Shown here one piece after another: positions 9,901 through 19,248 of a DNA stretch of 64,000 nt (the stretch's first letter is position 1; every line of letters begins with the position of its first letter). Under the pieces are notes generated by a model, which saw only the letters and a list, made by a program, of their open reading frames with translations, was not told the origin of the DNA and did not search any database. The translations under genes and the position numbers were made by a program. Origin of the DNA: Gemmataceae bacterium (GTDB lineage Bacteria; Planctomycetota; Planctomycetia; Gemmatales; Gemmataceae); NCBI GenBank assembly GCA_019694755.1, contig JAIBBI010000014.1, forward strand, positions 1 through 64,000. Direction: 5' to 3'.

Positions 9901-10378
9901 CGTCGACTTCACCGTCGATGAGGCCGTGGATCTGCTCGGAATAGGCGGCCACCAGATCGTCGAACGTGATGTAGATGGAGTCCTGAAGGATCGACGGCAT
10001 CTTGGTGCCGGGCCCGATCGACCCGACCACGAATCGCGGCTGGTCCGGCGTCGAAAACTCGGCCGCAGCCTCGCGGGCCAGTTGCGCCCCCAACCGATTG
10101 ATCTCCCGGCAGCGGTCGCCGAGGCCGAACTCCGCGAGGACGTGCTTCGAGCCGTTGAATGTATTCGTCTCCACCGCGTCGCAACCTGCCGCGAAGAACC
10201 CGCGGTGTATGTCCCGAATCCAGTCGGGCCGGGACAGCGTGACGGCGTCGGACAAGTTCGTCAGGTGGTCGCCACCCCAATCGGCCGGCTTTGGGTGCAT
10301 TCGGTGGATCGAAGTGCCCATCGCCCCGTCGAGGACAACCACGCGGCGGTCGAGCAATTCGAGAAAAAGAGACTTCAT
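6908..10378 (-). CDS. metH: Cobalamin-dependent methionine synthase
   Basis: The 1156-residue protein has all four MetH modules. The homocysteine-binding barrel carries zinc ligands C230 (GLNC) and C296/C297 (GGCCGTT). The methyltetrahydrofolate (pterin) barrel spans about 340-610. The cobalamin module follows (about 640-870) with DVHDIGK, where H733 is the lower cobalt ligand. The reactivation domain ends with YSFGYPACP for AdoMet binding. It transfers a methyl group from 5-methyl-THF to homocysteine in the cytoplasm. It is slightly shorter than the E. coli enzyme but lacks nothing essential. The start ATG has only a weak ribosome site. I found no convincing cobalamin or SAM riboswitch in the roughly 210 bases between it and the divergent DNA glycosylase gene. 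Confidence 0.97.
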   Translation of the reverse strand: MKSLFLELLDRRVVVLDGAMGTSIHRMHPKPADWGGDHLTNLSDAVTLSRPDWIRDIHRGFFAAGCDAVETNTFNGSKHVLAEFGLGDRCREINRLGAQLAREAAAEFSTPDQPRFVVGSIGPGTKMPSILQDSIYITFDDLVAAYSEQIHGLIDGEVDALLIETVFDILQAKAVIITALDVMRERGVRLPLMVQVTVQQDGRMLPGTDIAGALTTLESFPEIDVIGLNCAVGPDLMLSSVAHLSQYCTRKISVLPNAGLPEKRGEETYFPLQPDELADWQARFVTEFGVNIVGGCCGTTAEHLKAVADRVHKLTPATRSPKSVPSLSSLFGAVELAQEPRPLLVGERTNTNGSKKFKQLLEAEDWTGLVEMAREQEREGVHVLDVCTAYVGRDEVRDMQETVKRYNAVITKPLMIDTTEVSVLESTLKLISGKAIINSINLEDGRHKLDKICALARRYGAALVALTIDEVGQADTAEWKFQVAKRIYDICTQEFGIPPTDLLFDPLVFPLTTGQEQTRKSAMATFDAIKMIKDKLPGAMTHVGLSNCSFGLTPYTRQVLNSMYLHFAMEAGLDSAILHAAKIIPLAQIDPEGQELCRRLLFDDRSTGDPLQQLIGHYGDKKASAAKSGASLGDTIEERLRQAIIQGRRETLSADLETARGKYPPLEIINNILLEGMKVVGELFGSGQMQLPFVLQSAEVMKEAVGQLEPFMEKFEGSEKGRIVLATVKGDVHDIGKNLVDIILSNNGYKVFNLGIKQPIETMISEFQKQSADAIGMSGLLVKSTVVMKEDLITLNSRGLAPPVILGGAALNRRYVEEDLRRIYKGQLYYGEDAFAGLRIMDDLAAAKRVRQVGSAVIAGLGNRPAVVSDPIVQDVDCCEVHANIRRSLYARTLPVNDDIPAAPFVGSRVLTDIPVGEVFEFLNERTLFGTQWQFRKNGVPPREYARQMRDIAEPALARLKEMCLAENILRPASVIGFYPAVADGDDLKVGDERFTFPRQDHGEHLCLSDYHRPDAGDFVAMMAVTAGAEVSRRCWELKESGKYQDYLFLHGLGVEFAEALAEWTHREIRRMWGIAGKDSPDVKKLFKKHYRGCRYSFGYPACPRLEDQAGLFRLLEPQRIGIALSEQFQLEPEQSTTAMVVHHPQAKYFNVTLAR

Positions 10379-10588
10379 AGGTGCAGGTGACTCAATGTGC
10401 TGAGACTATTGATGCTAAAGGTCCGTCGGACTGTTGTCGAGGCGACATCGCAGGCCCCATCGACAATCACCGGCCAACGCAGAGTATTATAGGAGCAAGG
10501 GAGTTAGGGCGGAATCGTGGCCCGACTACTCGATCGGACCGCGCGCCCTAAAGCAGCACTGTCAATCACTCGCAAGGGAGGCAGCGAG

Positions 10589-11398
10589 GTGCCCGCGGAT
10601 CCGGAATCACTGCGTCGGGCCCGCCAGAGCCTTGAGGCTCTGCGGTCTGCCGGGATCGAGTGGGTCCCGCGGGCTGTCGCGCAACCACCCGTAAACCGGC
10701 CCGCACCTTCCGTAAAGCCTCCCACGCCCGAACCACCCCCGGCGACCCCCACCATGCCGCGGCCAGCCGCAACGACCAACCCCGTCACGCCCGACCAGCG
10801 GCGCATCCGCCTTCAGGAGTTGGCGGAAGTCGTCTCACGCTGCGCCCGGTGCCCGGAACTCTGCTCGACACGTACGCAGACTGTGTTCGGCGTCGGTCCG
10901 ATTGACGTCGAACTTTGCTGCATCGGTGAAGCCCCGGGGGCCGACGAAGACGCCCAAGGCGAGCCGTTCGTCGGCAAGGCGGGCCAACTGCTGAACGACA
11001 TCCTCAAGGCCAGCGGCTTCGCCCGGTCCGAGGTTTACATCTGCAACATTCTCAAGTGTCGGCCGCCGGGCAACCGCACCCCGAAGCCCGAGGAGTCGGA
11101 CAACTGCCGGGAGTATCTGCACGAGCAACTCGCGCTCGTCCGGCCCAAGTTCATGGTGGCGTGGGGCGGAACCGCGGCCCAGAACCTGCTCAAGGTCACG
11201 ACCCCGATCGGCAAGCTCCGCGGCCAACTCCACGAGTTCCAAGGCATTCCCCTGCTCGTGACCTACCACCCTGCCTATCTGCTTCCGCACCGCAACCCGG
11301 CGATGAAGAAGGAGGTCTGGAAGGATATGCAACTGCTCGTGAAGAAAATGGGGCGGTCGCTCCCGGAATCGAGCCGTAAGTACGCCTCGGAATCCTGA
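10589..11398 (+). CDS. Family 4 uracil-DNA glycosylase (Fe-S type)
   Basis: The protein excises uracil from DNA. I choose the GTG at 10589 because GGGAGG sits 7 bases upstream; an earlier in-frame GTG at 10517 lacks this and would add 24 low-complexity residues. From here it has 269 residues: a Pro/Ala-rich N-terminal tail (about 1-68) and then the glycosylase domain. Four cysteines in the family 4 pattern (C85, C88, C157, C173) can hold a 4Fe-4S cluster. The active-site motifs GEAPG (113-117) and TYHPAYL (225-231) are present, as is the CRPPGNR loop. The stop codon lies 2 bases from the end of the convergent phosphatase gene. The family is confident. Confidence 0.92.
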   Translation: MPADPESLRRARQSLEALRSAGIEWVPRAVAQPPVNRPAPSVKPPTPEPPPATPTMPRPAATTNPVTPDQRRIRLQELAEVVSRCARCPELCSTRTQTVFGVGPIDVELCCIGEAPGADEDAQGEPFVGKAGQLLNDILKASGFARSEVYICNILKCRPPGNRTPKPEESDNCREYLHEQLALVRPKFMVAWGGTAAQNLLKVTTPIGKLRGQLHEFQGIPLLVTYHPAYLLPHRNPAMKKEVWKDMQLLVKKMGRSLPESSRKYASES

Positions 11399-11400
11399 CG

Positions 11401-13080
11401 TCACACCGCGTGGAGGACGACGACGGTGACGTTGTCAGCCGCGCCGTAAAGGTTGGCGAGATTCACCAGTCGCCGGGCCGCCGATTCGGCCGAGTTCGAT
11501 CGCTCCAGCACGGCCTGAATTGTCGGCGGCTTGAGCATTCCCGTCAGTCCGTCGCTGCAAACGATCACCCAGTCGCCCGTCTCGAAGGGCGAAACCACGA
11601 CCTGCGGATCGATGTCGGACCAGCCGCCGACCGCCTGCTGCAGTTCGGCCCGGCGAGGATGGACCTCGGCCTGCTCGAGCGTAATGTCGCCGAGTTCGAC
11701 GAGGCGATTGACGTAGGTCTGATCCGTGGTCAACTGCGTGAGCTTGCCGCGCGAGAAGCGATAAGTCCGGCTATCGCCGACGTGGCCAATCACGAGATGC
11801 TTGCCGTCGGTGTAAACTACTTCGACGGTGCAACCCATCCCGCGTCGGCCGATGCCCTGCCGCGAAGCGAGATAGACTGCCTTGTTCGCTTCGCGGATCG
11901 CGTCGACGACTTTCGTCCGGTACGACTGCGGCGTGGGGATCACCGGCGGGGTACCCGGTTCCAATCCGAACTGCCCGAACGGGGGAAGCGACCCGAGCGT
12001 CTCATGGACCGACCGGATGGCGAGCGCTGCTGCCACCTCGCCGGCCGCGCTGCCGCCCATGCCGTCGGCCAGCAGCACGAGCGCGCAATCGCTGAGTTCG
12101 TCCTGACCGCCGACCGAGTTCTTCAGCACGGCGAAGGCGTCTTCGTTGCCGGTGCGGACCATGCCTGTCGTCGACCAAGCGGCAATTTGCAGCCGCGACC
12201 GCCCGAGCGTCCGCTGGCACTGATCCAGCAAAGCAATCAACTCGTGAAAGCCGCTGGGGTCTTCGGCCCCACCCTCGGATGTGGGAAACCGACGATCGAC
12301 GTCGGCGGTGAAGGTCTTGCTCAGCAGTCGCCCGAGGTGAGGATGGACATCGGGAAACCGCTCAAGATACGACTTCGGCACGCCCGGCGCGTGGAAGTCG
12401 AGGTCGGTGAGTTCACGCCCGAGCAGAAGCGCGTAGATCATCGCCCCGAAGCAATACAAGTCGGACCGGGCATCGATCCATGCTCCCGTAAGCAATTCCG
12501 GCGCTGTGGAATACGTACCGAGCACGGGCACGTCGGCGGGTACGGGTAGCGGAAGGAGGTTACCGGTGTCGGTGAATACGACCTGACCGTTAGGCAGCAG
12601 CACGACCTGATCGGGTCGAAGGTTCTCGAGGATCGCGCCGGCCGCGTGCAGCACCTGCAGCAAGTCGGCGAGCTGAATCAGCCAGCCGAACTTCTCGGCG
12701 ACGGGCCAGGCGGGGTCTTCCCACGCGTCCCAGAGGTTAACGCCGACGGGCACTTCGAGGACAATGTAGCCGTACCCCTGATCGTTGAACCGCGCGAGGA
12801 CCCGGGGGAGGCCGAGGTGTCGGCAGCGGGTGCGGAGCCGTTCTTCCCACGCGAGGCTCGGCCAGACCGATCCGTCGCCCGGGATCGGCAGGTCGTCGCC
12901 GGGGGGAAGTGGTTCACGGACGAGTTGCACGAAGTCGAGCGACTCAAGACTTTCATCGCGGGCCAGAAACCGCTCGAGTCCGCAGCGATTGGACAGCAAC
13001 TCGACAAGACGATACCGGCCCGCCAGGAGCGGCCCCTCCGGCGGTGCGGCTGCTTCAACCAGGACAGGAATTGCGGACAT
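11401..13080 (-). CDS. Pseudokinase-PP2C phosphatase fusion
   Basis: 559 residues in two halves. Residues about 20-290 follow the protein kinase fold, but the catalytic loop HRDLKPxN reads LENLRPDQ (151-158), so the catalytic Asp is lost. No lysine stands in the VAIK position (VQLVRE, 51-56). The DFG site is DTG (171-173). Activation-segment landmarks (GTYSTAPELL) and the DLYCFGAMIYALL helix remain. Residues about 300-559 form a PP2C-type Ser/Thr phosphatase with metal aspartates in NEDAF (D314), LLADGMGG (D339), CSDGLTG and GAADNVT (D549). It therefore probably removes phosphate from Ser/Thr, with the dead kinase half as a sensor or docking module (inference). The FHA gene lies 23 bases upstream. 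A good SD (CGGAG) precedes the ATG. Confidence 0.85.
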   Translation of the reverse strand: MSAIPVLVEAAAPPEGPLLAGRYRLVELLSNRCGLERFLARDESLESLDFVQLVREPLPPGDDLPIPGDGSVWPSLAWEERLRTRCRHLGLPRVLARFNDQGYGYIVLEVPVGVNLWDAWEDPAWPVAEKFGWLIQLADLLQVLHAAGAILENLRPDQVVLLPNGQVVFTDTGNLLPLPVPADVPVLGTYSTAPELLTGAWIDARSDLYCFGAMIYALLLGRELTDLDFHAPGVPKSYLERFPDVHPHLGRLLSKTFTADVDRRFPTSEGGAEDPSGFHELIALLDQCQRTLGRSRLQIAAWSTTGMVRTGNEDAFAVLKNSVGGQDELSDCALVLLADGMGGSAAGEVAAALAIRSVHETLGSLPPFGQFGLEPGTPPVIPTPQSYRTKVVDAIREANKAVYLASRQGIGRRGMGCTVEVVYTDGKHLVIGHVGDSRTYRFSRGKLTQLTTDQTYVNRLVELGDITLEQAEVHPRRAELQQAVGGWSDIDPQVVVSPFETGDWVIVCSDGLTGMLKPPTIQAVLERSNSAESAARRLVNLANLYGAADNVTVVVLHAV

Positions 13081-13103
13081 GCTATCTCCGCCGTGGCCGC
13101 CAG

Positions 13104-13736
13104 TCAGGCGACCACGCGCAGTTGTATCGTGCCGACTTGGACGATGTCATTGATCGCCAGCGCCCGCTTCTGCCCAGGGGCGACGCGAATGCGATTCACG
13201 AAGGTGCCGTTCAGGCTGTTGAGGTCTTCGATCTCCAATACGCCTTCACGAAAGTGGATTGCAGCGTGCTTGCGACTGGTCCAGATGCGGTCGGCCGGCT
13301 CCTGATCTTCGAGGTCGATATCGATGGGCGCGTCGTCGCGGCGGCCCATGTAGTTCGCCCCCTCGTACACCGGGTACTCGAGATTGATCTTCTGCCCGCG
13401 GAGAACCCGCAGCCGGGGCCGGGTGCCGGGCGGAAGCGCCGCCGGGTGCGGCGCGATGCGGCGGGCCGGCGAGACCAGCAGCTTGGCCGACGAGCTATTT
13501 GCACTCGCGGCCGACAGCAATCGCACGGGAACGCGCACGGCCGGGGTCATCGCCTCGGCCACGGGAGTCGCCTGCGTCGAACGGACATCAGGTTCGATGT
13601 AGTCGGAAAGCTGGATCTCGGCGGTGGTCTTCGGCGACCGGCGGGCGAGCCGAATCGGCACAGTCATCGGCAGGTCGTCGTCTCCCGGCAGCACGGCCGG
13701 CGGGACTACCGGATATGTCGGGGCATTGCTTGCCAT
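13104..13736 (-). CDS. FHA-domain protein
   Basis: 210 residues: an unordered N-terminal half rich in Pro, Ala and Thr, then a C-terminal forkhead-associated domain (about 108-208). It has the family landmarks: GRR at the first phosphate-contact loop, SRKHAAI, and NSLNGTFVN. FHA domains bind phosphothreonine peptides, so this is a reader of kinase signals rather than an enzyme. The Thr-rich N-terminal half contains possible phospho-sites. It sits first in a two-gene operon with the pseudokinase-PP2C fusion. The domain is certain; partners are unknown. Confidence 0.88.
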   Translation of the reverse strand: MASNAPTYPVVPPAVLPGDDDLPMTVPIRLARRSPKTTAEIQLSDYIEPDVRSTQATPVAEAMTPAVRVPVRLLSAASANSSSAKLLVSPARRIAPHPAALPPGTRPRLRVLRGQKINLEYPVYEGANYMGRRDDAPIDIDLEDQEPADRIWTSRKHAAIHFREGVLEIEDLNSLNGTFVNRIRVAPGQKRALAINDIVQVGTIQLRVVA

Positions 13737-13883
13737 AATTGACCTGGAGCTCAGCCCATCGAAACGCTCTCCCGAGCCTTCCGACAGTAGGGGACTTTCC
13801 TATTGCACCAACCCTAGGTCACACCTGCCCCGGACGCCAGTAAAACTGGTGAGCCGGGTCAGGCTGGGCTCCGCCCCCCCCTC

Positions 13884-16067
13884 CTACTTGATGAACAACA
13901 TTTCCCGGTAGGTGGGAAGCGGCCAGAGGTCGTCGGCCACGACGACTTCCAGTTGATCCCCGGCCGCACGCACGGCGTTCATGGTCGGCACTATGGAATC
14001 GCGGGCAAACCGCGCGTGGGTCAGCGGGTCATGGCTGGCAGGGGCCGCGAGTGCGAAATCGAGGTCGGCCGTGGCCCGCTGCAATTCGTTAATCATCCCT
14101 GTCAGTTGGCGGAGCAACTCCTGCTGCGGCGCGTTCTCCACCCCGGCGGAGCGTGTCGCCAGCACCGCGCCGGCCACTTGGGTCTGATACCGCAGGGCGG
14201 CCGGGAGGATCATCGTCCGGGCCATCATGGCCGTCAGCCGGGCTTCCACCACGATCGTCTTCACGTAACTCTCGCACATGATGTTGTGCCTGCTCTGCAA
14301 TTCGCGATCGGTGTACACCTTGTACTTGCTGAACAGAGCGGCCGTCTCGGCCCGGGCGAGCACCGGAATCGCGTCGACGGTGTTGCGCAGGTTCGGGAGC
14401 CCGCGGCGCTCGGCCTCAGCGTGCCACTCGGCCGAGTAGCCGTCGCCGTTGAACAGGACCTTTTTCGATTCCTTGATGATGATCGGCAGGATCTCGCGGA
14501 TGCCGTCGAGCAGTGACACGCCGTGCGCGACGCGGTGCTCCAAGTGGCTGGCGATGGCGTCAAGCGACTCGGCGACAATGGTGTTGAGGACGGTGTTCGG
14601 CCCGGCAATCGACTGCGACCCGCCAACCGCACGGAATTCGAATTTGTTGCCGGTGAATGCGAAGGGGCTCGTCCGGTTCCGGTCGCCGGCGTCTTTCGGA
14701 AGGTTTGGCAATACGCCGACGCCGACCTCCATCAGCCCGCCCGCCTTCGTGGATCGCGGATAGCCCTGATCGAGCTGATCCATGATGTCCTGGAGCTGAT
14801 CGCCCAGGAAGATCGACACGATCGCCGGGGGAGCTTCGTTGGCCCCCAGTCGGTGGTCGTTGCCGGCGTGTGCGACCGAAACGCGGAGCAGGTCCGGATA
14901 CCGCGCCACCGCCCGGATCACGGCCACGCAGAAGACGAGGAATTGTGCGTTGTCGTGCGGCGTGTCGCCCGGCTTCAGCAGGTTTTCGCCGGTATCCGTC
15001 GCCATGGACCAGTTGTTGTGCTTGCCCGAGCCATTGATCCCCGCGAACGGCTTCTCGTGAAACAGGCAGGCCAGCCCGTACTTCGGCGCGGTCCGCCGGA
15101 GGACTTCCATCGTGAGCATCTGATGATCGGTGACGAGATTCGCCTCTTCGAAGAGCGGCGCGATCTCGTATTGGCTCGGCGCGACTTCGTTGTGCCGGGT
15201 CTTCACCGGTACGCCGAGTTTGAAGAGCTGGGCTTCGCAGTCGGCCATGTAGGCCAGCACCCGTTCGGGAATCGCGCCGAAGTACTGATCCTCCAGTTCC
15301 TGCCCCTTCGGCGGGGCCGCCCCGAACAGTGCCCGGCCCGCGTTGATCAGATCGGGCCGGGCGTAAAAGAAGTTCTTGTCGATCAGGAAGTATTCCTGCT
15401 CGGGGCCGACGGTGGCAAACACCTTGCGGACGTCGTTGCGACCGAACAACTTCAGAATCCGGAGGGCCTGCTGCGACAACGCCTGCATCGACCGGAGGAG
15501 CGGCGTCTTGGTGTCGAGCGCGTCGCCCGTCCACGAGACGAACGCGGTCGGGATGACCAGCGTGGAGCCGTTCGGGCTTTCGAAGATGAATGCCGGGCTG
15601 GTCGGGTCCCATGCCGTGTAGCCGCGGGCCTCGAAGGTCGCGCGGATGCCGCCGGACGGGAACGAGCTGGCATCGGGCTCACCTTTCACGAGTTCCTTAC
15701 CCGAAAACTCGCAGATCGCCCGGCCGTCCCCGGTCGGGGAGAGGAAGCTGTCATGCTTCTCGGCCGTGAGGCCGGTCATCGGTTGAAACAGGTGCGTAAA
15801 GTGGGTCGCCCCCTGGGCGATTGCCCAATCCTTCATGGCCGTGGCCACCGCATCGGCAACGCTGGGATCCAGCGGTTCGCCGAGCCGGATCGTCTGCTGT
15901 AAGGCACGGAAGACAGGCTTGGGCAGGACTTCCCGCTGCACGGCTTCACTGAAAACGTGGGCCCCGAAGGTGTCTTTCAGATGCCGTTCCTTGAACGACA
16001 CGTTCTGAAGCTGATAGCTGGCCGAAGCAATCGTCTGAATGGCCGCTTGGCGCGCAGTCGCACTCAT
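13884..16067 (-). CDS. glnN: Glutamine synthetase type III
   Basis: The enzyme makes glutamine from glutamate, ammonia and ATP. I start at the ATG at 16067, preceded by GGAGG about 8 bases away, giving 727 residues, the usual size of the long GSIII class; the frame stays open 37 codons further upstream without a ribosome site. Diagnostic segments include the N-terminal [15 protein letters not shown], the [13 protein letters not shown] loop, the ATP-binding [15 protein letters not shown] and the catalytic [16 protein letters not shown]. Type III enzymes form dodecamers unrelated in sequence detail to type I. The gene stands alone and no PII or nitrogen regulator is adjacent. Confidence 0.95.
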   Translation of the reverse strand: MSATARQAAIQTIASASYQLQNVSFKERHLKDTFGAHVFSEAVQREVLPKPVFRALQQTIRLGEPLDPSVADAVATAMKDWAIAQGATHFTHLFQPMTGLTAEKHDSFLSPTGDGRAICEFSGKELVKGEPDASSFPSGGIRATFEARGYTAWDPTSPAFIFESPNGSTLVIPTAFVSWTGDALDTKTPLLRSMQALSQQALRILKLFGRNDVRKVFATVGPEQEYFLIDKNFFYARPDLINAGRALFGAAPPKGQELEDQYFGAIPERVLAYMADCEAQLFKLGVPVKTRHNEVAPSQYEIAPLFEEANLVTDHQMLTMEVLRRTAPKYGLACLFHEKPFAGINGSGKHNNWSMATDTGENLLKPGDTPHDNAQFLVFCVAVIRAVARYPDLLRVSVAHAGNDHRLGANEAPPAIVSIFLGDQLQDIMDQLDQGYPRSTKAGGLMEVGVGVLPNLPKDAGDRNRTSPFAFTGNKFEFRAVGGSQSIAGPNTVLNTIVAESLDAIASHLEHRVAHGVSLLDGIREILPIIIKESKKVLFNGDGYSAEWHAEAERRGLPNLRNTVDAIPVLARAETAALFSKYKVYTDRELQSRHNIMCESYVKTIVVEARLTAMMARTMILPAALRYQTQVAGAVLATRSAGVENAPQQELLRQLTGMINELQRATADLDFALAAPASHDPLTHARFARDSIVPTMNAVRAAGDQLEVVVADDLWPLPTYREMLFIK

Positions 16068-16228
16068 GTTCGCAGCACCTCCGGAGATAAGTGGAGAGTC
16101 GAACGGAGCTTGTCCAACGCCGCAAGCCCGGCCTCGTGGAGAGAGGCGGCCGGGGGTCCATTGCGCGCCGGCGGACAATCCGATGAGGGAGGGATAGGAC
16201 TATTCGCCCGCATGACAACTCTGGCCGG

Positions 16229-17656
16229 CTACGGTTCGCCGGCCGTACCTTCCGGAGTCACGCGGCACAGCCGGATTGTCGGCATACGCACACCCGTTTC
16301 CACCGGGTGGCCCGCGATCACCAGCACCCGCTGACCGGCTGCAACGGCATTCGCCAGCGTCGCCGACCGCACGGCAGCGTCGATCCGGTCCGCACCGGCC
16401 GGGAGCTCGACCGGCAACGGAACTGCTTTCACTCCCCAGACCATGGACAGTCGGCGACGAATGGCCTCGTCCGGCACCGGTGCGACGATGGCCGCCCGGG
16501 GCCGATGGCGGGCGACTTCGCGGACCGTCTTTCCGGTGAGTGTGGGGACGATGAGCGCTTCCGCACCCGAAGCCTCGGCAAGGTGGCAGAACGCCGCCGC
16601 CACTTCGTCGTCGAGCGATTCGTACGGACTGGCGGCCGTTGCCCGGCGGTTGCTGATGCCCCGCTCGGCCTCGCGGACGATGCGGTCCATGTACTCGACG
16701 GCCTCCACCGGATACTGCCCGACCGCGGTCTCGCCGCTCAACATCACGGCATCAGTCCCGTCGTACACCGAGTTCGCGACGTCGCTGGCCTCGGCCCGGG
16801 TAGGCCGCGGGTTGTTCCGCATCGAGTCGAGCATGTCGGTCGCGGTAATCACCGGCTTGCCCCAGGCGCGGGCCTCCCGGATGACCCGCTTTTGCAACAT
16901 TGGCACGGTCTCGAGCGGCAATTCGACGCCGAGATCACCTCGCGCCACCATCAGCCCATCAAACGCGGCGACGATGCGGGGCAGATTATCGATGGCTTCG
17001 GGACGCTCGATCTTCGCCAGGACCGGCACTTCCAGGCCGAACTCGCGTGCAGCCTTTCGCAATTCGTCGGCCGCGCCCGCCGAGCGGACAAACGACAACG
17101 CCAGCCAGTCGGCCCCCATGCGTGCCGATGCCGCCAGCGCGATTTGGTCGCCGGGCGTTACGGCGGGGATCGCCAGCGGACTGTCCGGGAGGTTGATGCC
17201 CTTTTTGGGGCTCAGCACGCCGCCTACCAGAACGCATGCCGATACCCGCCCGGCTCCTACGGTATCGACGCGCAATTGAAAGCGGCCGTCGTCGAGCAGG
17301 ATGCGATGCCCGGTTTTGACGCCGTCGAGGAGTTCCGGCTCCGTGACGCCGATCTCATCGGCAACGGGATTCTGGGAGAAGGTGATGCGACTTCCCGGAA
17401 CGAGGTCTCGCGGGGCCGTCAGCAATACCCGGCACTTCGGGCCGGGCAGGTCGGCGAGGACGGCAACGGTCTTGCCCAGCCGGCCGGCACGTTCACGCAA
17501 GTCGCGGACCCGCAGGATCGACTCGTCAGCACTACCGTGCGATAGATTGATGCGGGCGACGTCCAGACCCGCGTTCAGGAGGGCGTCGAGCACGCCCGGC
17601 CGATCGGTCGCGGGACCGAGGGTCGCGACGATCCGCACCCGCCTGCCGTCTGTCAT
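16229..17656 (-). CDS. pyk: Pyruvate kinase
   Basis: 475 residues from an ATG at 17656 with GGGGAG upstream; the frame continues upstream across the divergent gene's start region but that part is not coding. It has the N-terminal RVRIVATLGPA, NLSHG, the metal/phosphate loop around LVARGDLGVELPLE (here MVARGDLGVE), the signature TATDMLDSM and the allosteric-domain entry SGETAVGQYPVEAV. It transfers phosphate from PEP to ADP in glycolysis. A divergent gene starts only 60 bases away, so the two promoters overlap. Length and motifs are complete. Confidence 0.96.
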   Translation of the reverse strand: MTDGRRVRIVATLGPATDRPGVLDALLNAGLDVARINLSHGSADESILRVRDLRERAGRLGKTVAVLADLPGPKCRVLLTAPRDLVPGSRITFSQNPVADEIGVTEPELLDGVKTGHRILLDDGRFQLRVDTVGAGRVSACVLVGGVLSPKKGINLPDSPLAIPAVTPGDQIALAASARMGADWLALSFVRSAGAADELRKAAREFGLEVPVLAKIERPEAIDNLPRIVAAFDGLMVARGDLGVELPLETVPMLQKRVIREARAWGKPVITATDMLDSMRNNPRPTRAEASDVANSVYDGTDAVMLSGETAVGQYPVEAVEYMDRIVREAERGISNRRATAASPYESLDDEVAAAFCHLAEASGAEALIVPTLTGKTVREVARHRPRAAIVAPVPDEAIRRRLSMVWGVKAVPLPVELPAGADRIDAAVRSATLANAVAAGQRVLVIAGHPVETGVRMPTIRLCRVTPEGTAGEP

Positions 17657-17716
17657 TTCGCTCCCCTTCTGATTCGCCCGTTCCTGTGTAAAGTAGCGGA
17701 GCCGAGGACTCGAACC

Positions 17717-19222
17717 ATGCGCTTTTTGCTTTCGATACTGGTCTGGACCGCAATGGCCGTTCGCGGGCTTCACGGCGCGGACCCGATTCTGGACGGCAAA
17801 CCACTGTCCGCATGGCTCGACTCGCTGAAGAGCGACGATCTCGCCGAACGGCGCGGCGCGGCCAACGTCCTTTCGCAGAAGCTCACACTCGATGCCCGCG
17901 ACGCGGCCGCCCCGTTGGCTCAGGCGCTCAAGGACCCGGATCGCAAGGTCCGGCTCGCCGTGAGCAAGTCCATCTACCGACTCGGCCAGGACGGCCAGCG
18001 CGCCGCCGTCGAGATGCTGCTCAACGAGATCCTGCAAAAGGACAACGCTGACAAGGTCGTCTCCGCGCGGGCGTTGGCGCACCTCGGAACGGTTGCCCGG
18101 CCGGCCGGAGCGCAACTCGTGCAGTTCCTTGAACAGCGGACCCACGAGAGGAATGTCCAGGCCGCATGCGTCCGCGCACTATGTGCGATGGAGCCCAAGA
18201 TCGGCAGGACTTTTCTCGACCCGGCCATCAACGCCCTCAAGGACTCCGATGTCAGCGTGCGTGTCGACTGTGCGGAAGCGCTCGGCGAAATTGGACCGCA
18301 GGGGATGTCGCGAAGCCTGCCGGCGCTCACGGTCACGCTGAAGGACTCCGCGCCGGAAGTTCGCATCGCGGCCGCACGGGCCGTTGTGAAGATCGACCGC
18401 CGCGAAGTCGCCAAATGCGTCGCACCACTCGTGTCAGTCCTGAAAGACCCGGCCGTGCCGGCTCCTGTGCGGACCGCTGCGGCGGAGTGCCTTGGCGAGT
18501 TCGGCCCCGCGGCACGTCCCGGTATCGATCAGCTCAAGGCCGGCGTAAAAGACTCGGACCCCGAGGTCCGACATGCGGCGGCCGTCGCACTGTTTCTGCT
18601 CGACGGGAAGAACGCGTCGGCCGTCGTGGTACCCATCCTCGCCGCCGACATGAAAGACAACGCCGCCGCCGTACGGCAGAGCGCGGCCAACGCCCTCCGG
18701 CAACTCGGCCCCGAGGCGAAGGCGGCCGTCCCCGCACTGCTAGCCAGCCTCAAAAGCGACGGCGGGAATTTCGCCGTGTACTCGCTCGTCCTCGACACGA
18801 TTGCCCGCGTCGGCGAACCGGCCGTCCCGGGGCTGACCGACCTGCTGAACGACCCTGCCACCGACCCGGCCCTGACGCGGGCCGCATTGGAAGCGGTAAT
18901 CAAGATTGGCAAATCAGCCGGCACGGCCGCGCCGGCGATCGTCGCCATCTTGCGCGACCGGAGAAAGGCGCTCCTCCACAAGTCGGCCGTGCAGGCACTG
19001 GCAAAAATGGGGCCGGCCGGCTTCGCAGCCGTCCGGCCACTGCTGGCCGATGCCGACGCACGCATGCGATTGCTGGGCGTGCAGACGGCCGCGGAACTCG
19101 GCAGTGACGCGAAGCCCGCGCTCACCGAGCTGAAGAACCTGGCCAAATCCGATTCGGACGAAGCCGTTCGCCAGGCGGCCGGCCAGGCGGTAAAAAAGGT
19201 CGATCCGTTCGGCACTCCGTGA
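17717..19222 (+). CDS. Secreted HEAT-repeat protein
   Basis: 501 residues. The N-terminus MRFLLSILVWTAMAVRGLHG is a clear Sec signal peptide, cut near residue 20. The rest is a solenoid of about twelve HEAT-type helical repeats of 35-40 residues, recognised by recurrent D-P-(D/E)-x-x-V-R-x-A-A-A-x-A-L-x-x-(L/I)-G. Such repeats bind proteins and have no catalysis. Secreted HEAT proteins are abundant in planctomycetes, partners mostly unknown. The downstream oxidoreductase starts 26 bases after the stop, so the two may be co-transcribed. Confidence 0.8.
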   Translation: MRFLLSILVWTAMAVRGLHGADPILDGKPLSAWLDSLKSDDLAERRGAANVLSQKLTLDARDAAAPLAQALKDPDRKVRLAVSKSIYRLGQDGQRAAVEMLLNEILQKDNADKVVSARALAHLGTVARPAGAQLVQFLEQRTHERNVQAACVRALCAMEPKIGRTFLDPAINALKDSDVSVRVDCAEALGEIGPQGMSRSLPALTVTLKDSAPEVRIAAARAVVKIDRREVAKCVAPLVSVLKDPAVPAPVRTAAAECLGEFGPAARPGIDQLKAGVKDSDPEVRHAAAVALFLLDGKNASAVVVPILAADMKDNAAAVRQSAANALRQLGPEAKAAVPALLASLKSDGGNFAVYSLVLDTIARVGEPAVPGLTDLLNDPATDPALTRAALEAVIKIGKSAGTAAPAIVAILRDRRKALLHKSAVQALAKMGPAGFAAVRPLLADADARMRLLGVQTAAELGSDAKPALTELKNLAKSDSDEAVRQAAGQAVKKVDPFGTP

Positions 19223-19248
19223 AACACCTGTTCGAGAGGACGAAACTC

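Noticed and set aside
10379-10588. Possible cobalamin or SAM riboswitch before metH
   Set aside because: I see no B12-box or SAM-box-like pattern in this spacer; the length is also small.
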